Shown here: positions 1 through 7,887 of the stretch, piece after piece
Layout of the letters: each line of letters begins with the position of its first letter
How positions within the stretch are numbered: position 1 is the first letter of the stretch
Assembly: GCA_947177395.1 (NCBI GenBank)
Contig: CAMWUI010000030.1
Coordinates: forward strand, 1-36,453
Origin: an uncultured Paraprevotella sp.
GTDB lineage: Bacteria > Bacteroidota > Bacteroidia > Bacteroidales > Bacteroidaceae
DNA length: 36,453 bases
Direction of reading: 5' to 3'
The notes under the pieces: generated by a model
Database searches by the model: none
The model's input: only the letters and a program-made list of their open reading frames with translations
What the model was told of the DNA's origin: nothing
Program-made: the position numbers and the translations under genes

Positions 1-196
1 CTGTTTCCGTGCGCCCCGCCCGGGCGAGCAGGGCGTGTTGCGCTCGCTGCCGGAGCTGCTTGCCGTGATGCGCCGGCGTTGTCCGGGTGCGGGCGGTGAG
101 GTGAAGATGCGGCCGCTGTCCCGGTCGCTGGTGGCGGCCGGCGTGAAGAAGGTGCACACGGCAGAGGGGAACAGGTATCTGGTCGTGCAGAATTAG
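1..196 (+). CDS. C-terminal end of an unidentified protein (left-truncated)
   Basis: An open frame enters from the left edge (codons from base 2) and ends at TAG 194-196, giving 64 residues. The visible end runs from CFRAPRPGEQG to GNRYLVVQN. The pattern of an arginine-rich helical stretch followed by GxxYxVV resembles the tail of VirE/DUF3874-type proteins found on Bacteroides integrative elements, but this is recollection of a pattern and not proof. The stretch is much richer in G and C, with many CGG, GCG and CCG codons, than the genes to its right, which fits recent transfer. Without the upstream sequence, neither the start nor whether the gene is intact can be judged. Confidence 0.45.
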   Translation, partial: CFRAPRPGEQGVLRSLPELLAVMRRRCPGAGGEVKMRPLSRSLVAAGVKKVHTAEGNRYLVVQN

Positions 197-267
197 ACTT
201 TACCCCTTCATTACCCTTCCAGGCCAAAAAAATGAGGAATGGCAACCATGATATAGGACAAATTTCA

Positions 268-275
268 TAATTTTG
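268..275 (+). promoter_or_regulatory. Probable -7 element of the M48 protease gene
   Basis: TAATTTTG fits the Bacteroides -7 consensus TAnnTTTG and lies 34 nt before the ATG at 310. No good TTTG -33 box is seen 19-21 nt upstream. Confidence 0.5.
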
Positions 276-309
276 CAGACCAATTTTTATCGTATTATTC
301 TAAAGGCTT

Positions 310-1116
310 ATGAAAAGATTCATAATTAAGTGCGTCGCTATATTTTTCGGTGCGACGCTTACCATGCCTATGATGGCACAGTTTAACATTAAGAAGGCTA
401 TCGGCGGAGCCACCAAAGTGGTACAGGCCACCACGCTGACCGATGCACAGATGGCACAATATGTAAAGGAATACATCGACTGGATGGATGCCCACAATCA
501 GGTATGCGACGAAACAAGCCCTTACACGGTCCGCCTGAAAAAACTGACGGAAGGACTGACGAATGCCGACGGCATACCCTTGAACTTCAAGGTATATTAC
601 GTAACCGACGTAAACGCGTTCGCCTGTGCGGACGGCAGTGTGCGCGTGTTCTCCTCCCTGATGGACATCATGACGGATGAAGAACTGCTGGGAGTCATCG
701 GACACGAAGTAGGCCATGTGGCTCACCGCGACTCTAAAAAGGGATTCCGCACGGCCTTATTGACCTCAGCCCTGAAAGACGGCATCGCTTCCAGCAACGA
801 CAAAGCGGCCCAACTGACCGAATCCCAACTGGGCAACCTCGGCGAAGCATTGGTCAATGCGAGATATTCTCAGAAACAGGAACGTAATGCAGACGATTTC
901 GGATATGATTTTCTGAAGAAAGCCGGTAAGAACCCGTGGTCGATGGCCTACTCGTTCCGTCGACTGAAACAAATGCAGGAAGAGGCCGGAGCACAAGGCA
1001 ACAACAAAATCAATCAGTTGTTCTCCTCGCATCCCGATCTGGACGCACGCATCAAACACATGGAAGAACGTGCCACAGCCGACGGCATCGAAAAGCCCGT
1101 CATGGAGGAAAAGTAA
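310..1116 (+). CDS. Exported M48-family zinc metalloprotease
   Basis: 268 residues. Residues 1-23 form a signal peptide (MKRF, hydrophobic core, ending MMAQ), so the protein should be exported to the periplasm or membrane. The zinc site is clear: HEVGH at 132-136, and the downstream glutamate of the third ligand in QERNADDFG (E191, with D195). A late segment (HPDLDARIKHM) is typical of LoiP/YcaL/BepA-like M48 proteases, which degrade or help fold envelope proteins. The protein lacks a TPR region and is therefore nearer the short LoiP/YcaL type. It is monocistronic, with a TAATTTTG promoter element 34 nt upstream and 79 nt separating it from dusB. The family call is firm; the substrate is unknown. 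Confidence 0.9.
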   Translation: MKRFIIKCVAIFFGATLTMPMMAQFNIKKAIGGATKVVQATTLTDAQMAQYVKEYIDWMDAHNQVCDETSPYTVRLKKLTEGLTNADGIPLNFKVYYVTDVNAFACADGSVRVFSSLMDIMTDEELLGVIGHEVGHVAHRDSKKGFRTALLTSALKDGIASSNDKAAQLTESQLGNLGEALVNARYSQKQERNADDFGYDFLKKAGKNPWSMAYSFRRLKQMQEEAGAQGNNKINQLFSSHPDLDARIKHMEERATADGIEKPVMEEK

Positions 1117-1161
1117 ACTGCTCCCCTGAACTATGTCCAAAGAAACAGGAGAACAGACAAC

Positions 1162-1191
1162 TTGCCCGCTTCGTTTTTTTCCGTAATCTTG
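1162..1191 (+). promoter_or_regulatory. Bacteroides-type promoter of dusB, almost touching the start codon
   Basis: TTG (1162-1164), a 19-nt spacer, then TAATCTTG (1184-1191, one mismatch to TAnnTTTG). The ATG is at 1196, only 4 nt after the -7 box, so a start of transcription near the ATG would give a leaderless or nearly leaderless mRNA. Confidence 0.55.
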
Positions 1192-1195
1192 CAAC

Positions 1196-2236
1196 ATGAA
1201 AATAGGGAATGTGGAATTTGGTCCTTATCCGGTGTTTCTGGCACCGATGGAGGATGTGACGGATATAGGTTTCCGCCTGCTGTGCAAACAGATGGGAGCT
1301 GCTATGGTGTATTCGGAATTCGTGGCAGCCGACGCTCTGATACGTATGGTGAACCGCAGTCTGGAAAAGCTGAAAGTGAGCGATGACGAACGGCCTGTAG
1401 CTATTCAGATTTACGGCAAAGAGACGGGACCGATGGTGGAAGCCGCCCGCATCGTGGTGGAACAGGCACACCCCGATGTGCTTGACCTGAATTTCGGATG
1501 CCCGGTGAAACGAGTAGCAGGCAAGGGATCCGGTGCGGGAATGCTGCAGAACGTACCCAAGATGCTGGAGATTACGGAAGCGGTGGTGAAGGCGGTGGAC
1601 ATCCCCGTAACCGTAAAGACACGACTGGGATGGGACGATTCACACAAAATCATCGTGGAGCTGGCGGAACGCCTGCAGGATTGCGGCATACAGGCCCTGA
1701 CCATCCACGGACGCACACGGGCACAGATGTACACGGGCGAAGCGGACTGGACACTTATCGGAGAGGTGAAGAACAATCCCCGCATGCGGATTCCCGTCAT
1801 CGGAAACGGCGACATCACATCTCCCGAAAGGGCAAAGGAATGTTTTGACCGCTACGGTGTCGATGCCGTCATGGTGGGACGCGCCACATTCGGTCGCCCC
1901 TGGATATTCAAGGAGATTACGGACTATCTCTGCCCCAGCCGGACAAACGCGCAGACCGGGGGAATCATAGAAAGCAATTATCCGATGATGAGTGCGGACT
2001 GGAAAATCGACGTACTCAAACGACAGGTGCTCACGAGCGTGGAGCGCATCGACGAATACCGGGGCATATTGCATAGCCGCCGCCATCTGGCCGCCTCGCC
2101 TGTGTTCAAGGGCATACCGAACTTCCGCGACCTGCGCATAGCCATCCTGCGTGCCAGCACCGTGGAAGAATTGTTCTCTCTCCTGGAACAGGCCCGCAGA
2201 CGGCGGGCGGAAGCCGAGACTGTCAGTTCGCTTTAG
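1196..2236 (+). CDS. dusB: tRNA-dihydrouridine synthase, DusB type
   Basis: 346 residues. The FMN-dependent TIM-barrel enzyme reduces uridines in the D-loop of tRNA with NADPH, in the cytoplasm. Diagnostic motifs are the N-terminal flavin-binding APMEDVTD (16-23), NFGCPVKRVAGKGSGAGML with catalytic Cys102, the TVKTRLGWD segment, TIHGRTR and the phosphate-binding IGNGDI and GRATFGRPW stretches. A helical RNA-binding domain occupies roughly the last 100 residues. Length is normal for the family. Its last 14 nt overlap the end of sufE on the opposite strand, so the two genes are tail-to-tail with no room for a separate terminator. Whether it modifies U17 as in E. coli DusB or other positions cannot be told from sequence. 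Confidence 0.94.
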   Translation: MKIGNVEFGPYPVFLAPMEDVTDIGFRLLCKQMGAAMVYSEFVAADALIRMVNRSLEKLKVSDDERPVAIQIYGKETGPMVEAARIVVEQAHPDVLDLNFGCPVKRVAGKGSGAGMLQNVPKMLEITEAVVKAVDIPVTVKTRLGWDDSHKIIVELAERLQDCGIQALTIHGRTRAQMYTGEADWTLIGEVKNNPRMRIPVIGNGDITSPERAKECFDRYGVDAVMVGRATFGRPWIFKEITDYLCPSRTNAQTGGIIESNYPMMSADWKIDVLKRQVLTSVERIDEYRGILHSRRHLAASPVFKGIPNFRDLRIAILRASTVEELFSLLEQARRRRAEAETVSSL

Positions 2237-2651
2237 CCTTATAAGCCAGTGCATACATGCGCATCTGCTTCAGCATGGCCAAAAGTCCGTTGCTGCGGGT
2301 GGGCGACAGATGCTCGCGCAGTCCTAACTTCTCGATGAAGTAGAGGTCGGCCTCCAGAATCTCTTCCGGGGTATGTCCGCTCAGTACGCGCACCAGCAAT
2401 GCGACAATGCCCTTCACAATCAGTGCGTCGCTTTCCGCACGGAACACGATACGGCCGTCTTCCGTCTGATCCGCCTGCAACCACACACGGCTCTGACACC
2501 CGTCGATAAGGTTCTGTTCCGTCTTATATTCGTCGGGCAGAGCTTCCTCCTCGCTACCCATATCTATCAACAACTGGTATTTGTCCATCCAGTCTTCGAG
2601 GTCGGCGAACTCTTCAACCACCTCATCCTGCAATTCATTTATCGTCTTCAT
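2223..2651 (-). CDS. sufE: SufE-family cysteine desulfurase partner
   Basis: 142 residues. SufE accepts persulfide sulfur from the cysteine desulfurase SufS and passes it to the Fe-S scaffold. The active-site cysteine sits in LIDGCQSRVW (Cys52), and the helical tail EADLYFIEKLGLREHLSPTRSNGL is characteristic. The start codon overlaps the stop of the upstream glutaminyl cyclase gene as ATGA (2648-2651), so translation is probably coupled. It is the last gene of the lrp / C26-M19 / cyclase operon and is not beside other suf genes here. That position suggests the sulfur could come from cysteine released by the operon's peptidases, which is inference. The 3' end overlaps dusB by 14 nt in antisense. 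Confidence 0.93.
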   Translation of the reverse strand: MKTINELQDEVVEEFADLEDWMDKYQLLIDMGSEEEALPDEYKTEQNLIDGCQSRVWLQADQTEDGRIVFRAESDALIVKGIVALLVRVLSGHTPEEILEADLYFIEKLGLREHLSPTRSNGLLAMLKQMRMYALAYKAKAN

Positions 2652-3667
2652 CCGTTATTATCTTCATTATATATTACCTGCAAAACGGTCTGTCCCACCG
2701 CTTTCAACACCTGCACGTCTATATGCTCCATCGTATCGTCCACCGTATGCCATGTGGGACCGAACGACGAGGGACCGTCCGTAAAATAAGGTACAATGTC
2801 TATGCAGGGAATCCCGGCCGTCCGGTTGACCGCCACATGGTCATCCATCAGGAAACCTCCCTGCTGACGCGGGAAATAAGCGCCATACCCTAAACGGCCG
2901 GCCGCGCTCCACACTTTCTCGACAACATCCGAGGCGTATTGGAGCGACACAAGTTCCTGAGAGAAGGTGCTTCCCTCACCGCCTACCATATCCATCAGGA
3001 TGCCGAAACGAGCCTTGTAACCGTCCACATGGGGATTGGCCGCCCAATACTGGGAACCAAGACACCAGTCCATACCGTTATCGCCCGGATCTTCCTCCCA
3101 GGAAGGACGCCCATAATCCTCTGCATCGAAACATATAAAATCAACGCCGATGTTCTGCAGGGCCTGTCCGCATATCACACGCGCCAGTTCCAGCATAACC
3201 GCCACATCGCTGGCCGCATCGTTGGCCGCCAGAACGGGCTTTCTCCAGTTTGCGGAGTCCGGATCGTTATCCGCAAAAGGCCGGCTATCCCAATGGCCGC
3301 ACAGAAGCAGACGCTGCTCGCGCTCCGGATACAGGGAGGCGATGATGTTACGCGCTCTCAGAATCGTACCGTCGTAGGCACGCAGACTGGCACGCTGTTC
3401 CATCACCGAAGCTCCGAATGACCGGAACTTACCGACAATGTAGTCTCCACAACTCTCATGCGCCGGCGTGTTCGGTACGCGTGGACCGAACTCGCATTGG
3501 GCGGCCGTATAGGCAAACGCACTGTCCGCACAGAAGTCAGGCGCCACGGTTTCTGTCTTCCGTACCTCTTTTTTCCCCTGACCGGATGTATCCCGACAGG
3601 CTGTCATCAGGCTTGTGACTCCCGCCAAAACAATGCCACAAAATAATATCTTCTTCATCTGATTCAT
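2648..3667 (-). CDS. Type II (animal-type) glutaminyl cyclase, M28-fold lipoprotein
   Basis: 339 residues from the first ATG; an ATG three codons later (3658, MKKILFCG) is equally plausible. Residues 1-24 are a lipoprotein signal with lipobox LMTAC (Cys24). The catalytic domain is M28-like: GHWDSRP (124-130), AANDAASDV with zinc ligand Asp150, FDAEDYG with Glu183, and WHTVDDTMEH with His307. This single-zinc Asp/Glu/His set and the segments SQYWA and DMVGGE match the glutaminyl cyclases known from Porphyromonas, Prevotella and Tannerella. These turn N-terminal glutamine of exported proteins into pyroglutamate. An aminopeptidase role is the alternative. It starts 14 nt after the C26-M19 gene and overlaps sufE by 4 nt, so it is the middle of one operon. 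Confidence 0.87.
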   Translation of the reverse strand: MNQMKKILFCGIVLAGVTSLMTACRDTSGQGKKEVRKTETVAPDFCADSAFAYTAAQCEFGPRVPNTPAHESCGDYIVGKFRSFGASVMEQRASLRAYDGTILRARNIIASLYPEREQRLLLCGHWDSRPFADNDPDSANWRKPVLAANDAASDVAVMLELARVICGQALQNIGVDFICFDAEDYGRPSWEEDPGDNGMDWCLGSQYWAANPHVDGYKARFGILMDMVGGEGSTFSQELVSLQYASDVVEKVWSAAGRLGYGAYFPRQQGGFLMDDHVAVNRTAGIPCIDIVPYFTDGPSSFGPTWHTVDDTMEHIDVQVLKAVGQTVLQVIYNEDNNG

Positions 3668-3681
3668 CTAAATATACATGC

Positions 3682-5448
3682 TCAACAAACAGCCGCGTGT
3701 TGCACCTCCCGCATGACACGCAAGAAATTGCCTCCCCATATCAACCGGATTTCGTCTTCGGTCAATCCCTCGGCCAACATACGGCGTGTCAGATTGACGA
3801 CTTCGTTCGCAGCGGCACAGCCGGGTACTCCTCCATCGCCATCGAAGTCAGTACCGATGCCTACGTGTTCCACTCCCATGACATCTATCATGTGGTACAG
3901 GTGGCTCATCACATCCTCTATCGAGGCATTACCGTCTTTCCGAAGGAACCCTTCGTAAAGAGTGACTTGTGCCACGCCTCCGCGCCCGGCCAACGCCTTC
4001 ATCTGCGCATCGGTCAGATTGCGGGGCACGTCACAGAGAGCACGCGCCGAGGAATGGGAACACACGACAGGCACAGAACTCAGCTCCAGCACATCATAGA
4101 ACGTCTTTTCCGATGCATGGGACAAGTCTATCATCATTCCCAGGCGGTTCATCTCCGCCACCGCTTCCCGGCCGAAAACACTCAGGCCTCCGTGTTCATT
4201 CTGTCCCCGTGCTGAATCACAAATCTCGTTATCCCCATTATGGCACAGGGTCAGATAGACAACGCCCTGGTCACGGTAATGTTTCAGCAGACCGAGTTCC
4301 CGCCCTATGGCATATCCGTTTTCAATCCCCTGCATGATTGCTTTCCGCCCCTCGCGATGCAAACGGTAAACATCGTCCGGCGTACACGCCAACCCTACAT
4401 ATTCCCGGTTATCTTCCACCATCTGACGGATGCGGGAGAGCTGCAGGTCCGCGTATTCCCTCGCCTGCCGGTGCCCGGTTCCATTACGTTCCTTCTGCGG
4501 CAGATAAGCTACCATGATGGATGTGTTCAGTCCTCCTTCGTCCATCTTGTGCAGGTCGACCAGAATACGGGAATCCCGCTGTTCAATACGAATTCCCTGT
4601 TCAAAGAACATCGGCGTATCGCAATGACTGTCCAGGACAACCGATCGGCGATGCAAGTCACGCGCACCGGCGAAAGAAGCAGCCTCCGCCGTCAGCCAGC
4701 GGAAAAGCGGCAGCATGCTTTCGTCGCCCTGCTCTATGAAGCACTCCGGATGCCACTGTACACCCAAGACGGATTTATACTCAGCCGACTCCACGGCTTC
4801 GACAATACCGTCCGGCGCTTTCGCACAGACACGGAGCAACGGCCCCGGCTCACGGACTGCCTGATGATGGAAAGAATTGACGGCCAGTCGTCCCCCCTGA
4901 AACAATCGATGCAGGATTCCTTCCGTACAAACCTCCACGGTGTGAGAAGGCACTCCCCGCTGCAGACTCTGATCATGCTTGATAAACGGGCCATCCGGAG
5001 CCTGCGCGCCGATATCCTGATACAGCGTACCGCCCAAAGCTACCGTCAGCATCTGGATTCCACGACAGATGCCCAACATCGGCACCTGCCTGTCATAAGC
5101 CATGCGGATGAGCAACAGTTCCGCCTTGTCTCTCCGATAATTGACGGAATGCAGTTCGGGAATCGGTTCTTCCCCCATGAACAAAGGATTCAGGTCTCCT
5201 CCTCCGGACAAGAGCAATCCATCGACACGCTCCAGCATATCCGCCATTGCGTCGCATTCCTCGTAAGGAGGAACTATCAAAGGAACAGCCCCCGCACGCA
5301 GCAACGAACGATAGTAACCTTCGGCCAGCTCACACCCCTTTTCACCGTAATTGCCCGTAATGCCTATCACCGGACGACGACGGCGAAGAGGAAATGTAGC
5401 ATGCCAGCCACCGTAACACCCGCGCCAGTCAAAATAGTCTGTACTCAT
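3682..5448 (-). CDS. Fusion of a C26 gamma-glutamyl hydrolase and an M19 dipeptidase
   Basis: 588 residues with two complete enzyme domains and no signal peptide, so probably cytoplasmic. Residues 25-255 form a class I glutamine-amidotransferase-like C26 domain (PuuD / gamma-glutamyl-GABA hydrolase group): LLLSGGGDLNP, nucleophile Cys128 in GICRG, and His233/Glu235 in QWHPE. Residues 265-588 form an M19 (renal-dipeptidase-like) domain: metal site DSHCDTP (His275, Asp277), MIDLSHAS, CSHSSARAL and GIGTDFDG. C26 enzymes cut gamma-glutamyl bonds and M19 enzymes cut dipeptides, including Cys-Gly. The fusion could therefore take apart gamma-glutamyl peptides such as glutathione in two steps; this is inference. 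It starts 27 nt after lrp and ends 14 nt before the glutaminyl cyclase gene. Confidence 0.9.
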   Translation of the reverse strand: MSTDYFDWRGCYGGWHATFPLRRRRPVIGITGNYGEKGCELAEGYYRSLLRAGAVPLIVPPYEECDAMADMLERVDGLLLSGGGDLNPLFMGEEPIPELHSVNYRRDKAELLLIRMAYDRQVPMLGICRGIQMLTVALGGTLYQDIGAQAPDGPFIKHDQSLQRGVPSHTVEVCTEGILHRLFQGGRLAVNSFHHQAVREPGPLLRVCAKAPDGIVEAVESAEYKSVLGVQWHPECFIEQGDESMLPLFRWLTAEAASFAGARDLHRRSVVLDSHCDTPMFFEQGIRIEQRDSRILVDLHKMDEGGLNTSIMVAYLPQKERNGTGHRQAREYADLQLSRIRQMVEDNREYVGLACTPDDVYRLHREGRKAIMQGIENGYAIGRELGLLKHYRDQGVVYLTLCHNGDNEICDSARGQNEHGGLSVFGREAVAEMNRLGMMIDLSHASEKTFYDVLELSSVPVVCSHSSARALCDVPRNLTDAQMKALAGRGGVAQVTLYEGFLRKDGNASIEDVMSHLYHMIDVMGVEHVGIGTDFDGDGGVPGCAAANEVVNLTRRMLAEGLTEDEIRLIWGGNFLRVMREVQHAAVC

Positions 5449-5475
5449 ATAAACACATCAGACAAACCGTATATA

Positions 5476-5943
5476 TCAATCGTTATGAAGCCCGATGGGA
5501 ACTTCTTTCTTGATGCTTTGTTCTAAGGAAATTAATGTCTCCGTAGCCGTCACCCCCGGTATCTCCTGCATCTTGTTGTTAAGCAGTTCCATCAGATGGG
5601 CATTGTCCCGGGCATACAGTTTCGTCAGCATCGTATAAGGACCCGTCGTAAAATGGCATTCCACAACTTCCGGAATCTTCATCAGCTCTTCCACAACCCG
5701 CTTGTACATATTGCCTTTCTCCAGCTTTACTCCCACATACGTACAGGTACTGTATCCCAGACTCTTTGGATTAACATGATAACCGGAACCGATAATGACT
5801 CCCATGTCTATCAGGCGCTGCACACGCTGATGGATAGCGGCACGCGATACACCACACTCCTCGGCAACGTCCTTAAACGGCGTACGAGCATTGTTCGATA
5901 TGATCCCTAAAATCTTTTTGTCAAGACTATCTATTTTTTCCAT
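5476..5943 (-). CDS. Lrp/AsnC-family transcriptional regulator
   Basis: 155 residues. The N-terminal helix-turn-helix spans about residues 6-50 (LDKKILGIISNNARTPFKDV, then CGVSRAAIHQRVQRLIDMGVI). The C-terminal RAM effector-binding domain spans about 60-145 and ends in an acidic/basic tail. Such proteins form octamer-like discs and sense amino acids. It is the first gene of the operon with the C26-M19 peptidase, glutaminyl cyclase and sufE, so it probably autoregulates and controls those genes in response to an amino acid; the ligand cannot be read from sequence. A TATATTTG element lies about 40 nt upstream of the ATG. Confidence 0.92.
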   Translation of the reverse strand: MEKIDSLDKKILGIISNNARTPFKDVAEECGVSRAAIHQRVQRLIDMGVIIGSGYHVNPKSLGYSTCTYVGVKLEKGNMYKRVVEELMKIPEVVECHFTTGPYTMLTKLYARDNAHLMELLNNKMQEIPGVTATETLISLEQSIKKEVPIGLHND

Positions 5944-5981
5944 TTCTTTTTGTTATGCTATATCGTTATTGTTTATGAAAA

Positions 5982-5989
5982 CAAATATA
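5982..5989 (-). promoter_or_regulatory. Probable -7 element of the lrp operon
   Basis: Read on the minus strand this is TATATTTG, an exact TAnnTTTG match ending about 38 nt before the lrp ATG. A TTGG sits slightly too close (about 16 nt) to be a clean -33 box. Confidence 0.55.
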
Positions 5990-6025
5990 GTCATTTTTTT
6001 AGCCCCAAGGGGATATTTAACAAAA

Positions 6026-6059
6026 AAAAGGGCACTGAACAGTGTTTCAGTGCCCTTTT
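6026..6059 (-). terminator. Strong hairpin terminator of the FKBP operon
   Basis: Perfect 14-bp stem AAAAGGGCACTGAA (6026-6039) with its complement (6046-6059) and a 6-nt loop CAGTGT. On the minus strand it lies 16 nt after the stop of the last FKBP gene and is followed by a run of U. It also has T on the plus-strand side. It separates the FKBP operon from lrp. Confidence 0.9.
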
Positions 6060-6075
6060 TCAGCGTTTGCCAATG

Positions 6076-6981
6076 TTATTTTTCTACTTCCAGAAGTTCC
6101 ACGGTAAATATCAATGTGGAAAAAGGCTTTATTTTGCCTGCCTCACGGGCTCCGTAAGCCATCTCCTGGGGAATAACGATTTCCCACTTGGAGCCGACCG
6201 GCATGTGAGTGAGAGCCGTGGTCCAGCCTTTAATAACCTGGTTGCAGGCAAAAGTCGTAGGCTCCTTACGTTCATAACTGCTGTCGAACACCGTTCCGTC
6301 CACCAGCTTACCCTCGTAGTTCACCTTCACTTTCGACTCCGCAACCGGCATCTCTCCTATTCCTTCGGTCAGTACTTTATACAAGACTCCGCCTTCCAGT
6401 TTCTTCACACCTTTCTCTTTGGCATAGGCCTGCAGATAGTCTTCTCCAGCTTTCTTGTTCTCACCGAATTTACGTTCCATGTTCACAGACTGGTAATATT
6501 CCATCTGCTTCTTGACGATGTTCTGGGCCGTATCCATCGGTATATCGGTCGCCTCTCCGGCTATGGACGCACGGAACGCCTTGATAAACAAATCTTCATT
6601 CAGCGTCTTCACACTGTCGTTATCGGCAATCTGCTTGTTGATGTTCGGGATAATCTGCCGCCCCACCTGAGTCCGTATATCGACTCCGGCACAATAAGCG
6701 CGCATCCGCTTACTGGCCTCATCCTCCGTCCCGGCATCGAAGCCCTTCAGGAAATCAGCCAGATAAGCCATATCCACTCCCATCCTGCTGGTCAGGTATT
6801 GAGTCAATCCCTGCGTGTTGGCCACTCCGAAAGCATAGCTGAACGTATCGACCGAACAGGTATCCACCTTTTCGGCCACAGCCTTCTTGCCTTTTCCGGC
6901 CTTCTTCTTGCCTTTGGCATAGCCGCCCGTACAGATGAGCAGCATCGTCAAAGCATATACAAAACTTCTCAATACTTTCAT
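6076..6981 (-). CDS. Exported FKBP-type peptidyl-prolyl isomerase (third of three)
   Basis: 301 residues. Residues 1-22 are a signal peptide (hydrophobic stretch ending GGYA) with no lipobox cysteine at the site, so the mature protein is likely periplasmic. A Lys/Gly-rich linker follows at 23-37. The Mip/FkpA-like N-terminal dimerisation region spans about 40-190 (DTFSYAFGVANTQGLTQYL). The FKBP domain covers roughly the last 110 residues (KVKVNYEGKLVDGTVFDSSY, GWTTALTHMPVGSKWEIVIP, MAYG). It catalyses cis-trans isomerisation of proline bonds and probably assists folding of envelope proteins. Only 9 nt separate it from the paralogue upstream. One usual acidic/aromatic variation (AYGAREAGKIKPFSTL) does not break the fold. 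Confidence 0.92.
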   Translation of the reverse strand: MKVLRSFVYALTMLLICTGGYAKGKKKAGKGKKAVAEKVDTCSVDTFSYAFGVANTQGLTQYLTSRMGVDMAYLADFLKGFDAGTEDEASKRMRAYCAGVDIRTQVGRQIIPNINKQIADNDSVKTLNEDLFIKAFRASIAGEATDIPMDTAQNIVKKQMEYYQSVNMERKFGENKKAGEDYLQAYAKEKGVKKLEGGVLYKVLTEGIGEMPVAESKVKVNYEGKLVDGTVFDSSYERKEPTTFACNQVIKGWTTALTHMPVGSKWEIVIPQEMAYGAREAGKIKPFSTLIFTVELLEVEK

Positions 6982-6990
6982 CGCAGTATC

Positions 6991-7857
6991 TTACTTCTCG
7001 ATTTCAAGCAGTTCTACAGTAAATGTCAAAGCAGAGTAAGGTTTGATCTGGCCTCTGTCCGCTTCACCGTAAGCCTGTTCCTGCGGGATGTAGATGATCC
7101 ACTTAGAACCCACCGGCATGCTTGTGAGAGCCTTGGTCCAGCCTTTGATCACCTGGTTGCAGGCAAAAGTTGTAGGAGCCTCGCGCTGATAGCTGCTGTC
7201 GAATACAGTACCGTCAATCAGCTTTCCTTCGTAATGCACCTTCACCTTTGAAGTATCGGCAGGAATAGCACCCTTACCTTCCGTCAGGACTTCATAAAAA
7301 ATGCCGTCGCCCAGTTCCTGAACACCTTCTTTCTTTGCGATTTCAGCCATATAGTCTTCGCCGGCCTTCTTGTTCTCGCCATACTTCTGTTCCATCTGTG
7401 CACGACGCAGTGCCTCGTAGATTCTCTCCGAAGTCTCGCGTGCCTCGGCCATCGTCATGACATTCTCATCGGAAGTGGCTCCTGCCTTGAATCCGGCCAT
7501 AAAGTTCTTCAGGCTGATTGTCTTGGTCGAATCCTCGCCGAACAAGTCACGGTTGATACCGGCAACCATCTGGTTGGAGATGCGCTGACCGATGTTGTAT
7601 CCCACCATGTAAGCCTTCTTGTCCTTGTCATCACCGGCGTTCACGCCTTCGTTCAATCCCTTGAAGAATTCGTCCATCATCGTGCTGTCCACACCTTCGC
7701 GCATATTCAGATAGTCTACCAGACCGTCTGTGTACGACACGCCGAGCGCATAGCTCAAAGAGTCGATGTCACTCTTCAAATCGGCCTTGGAAGAAGAATC
7801 ACAAGCCGACATTCCTACCATTGCAGCTACGGCTGCAAACAAAACTGTTTTTTTCAT
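6991..7857 (-). CDS. Lipoprotein FKBP-type peptidyl-prolyl isomerase (second of three)
   Basis: 288 residues. MKKTVLFAAVAAMVGMSAC is a lipoprotein signal with lipobox MSAC (Cys19), so the protein should be membrane-anchored facing the periplasm or outer surface. A Mip-like N-terminal domain begins with SLSYALGVSYTDGLVDYLNM. A C-terminal FKBP domain follows (KVKVHYEGKLIDGTVFDSSY, GWTKALTSMPVGSKWIIYIP, AYGEADRGQIKPYSAL). It is closely similar to the downstream copy in both domains and linker (ENKKAGEDYMAE against ENKKAGEDYLQA), which shows tandem duplication. It lies 30 nt after the cytoplasmic copy and 9 nt before the exported copy. Confidence 0.93.
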   Translation of the reverse strand: MKKTVLFAAVAAMVGMSACDSSSKADLKSDIDSLSYALGVSYTDGLVDYLNMREGVDSTMMDEFFKGLNEGVNAGDDKDKKAYMVGYNIGQRISNQMVAGINRDLFGEDSTKTISLKNFMAGFKAGATSDENVMTMAEARETSERIYEALRRAQMEQKYGENKKAGEDYMAEIAKKEGVQELGDGIFYEVLTEGKGAIPADTSKVKVHYEGKLIDGTVFDSSYQREAPTTFACNQVIKGWTKALTSMPVGSKWIIYIPQEQAYGEADRGQIKPYSALTFTVELLEIEK

Positions 7858-7887
7858 TTCCTAAATGATTTTATATGTATGTTGTTC

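Noticed and set aside
4240-5526. 428-codon plus-strand open frame
   Set aside because: It lies entirely opposite the C26-M19 fusion gene, whose motifs are unmistakable, and its translation shows no domain. It is a shadow of GC-biased coding sequence.
5950-7251. 433-codon plus-strand open frame
   Set aside because: It runs through the lrp promoter, the terminator hairpin and the exported FKBP gene on the other strand. No recognisable protein.
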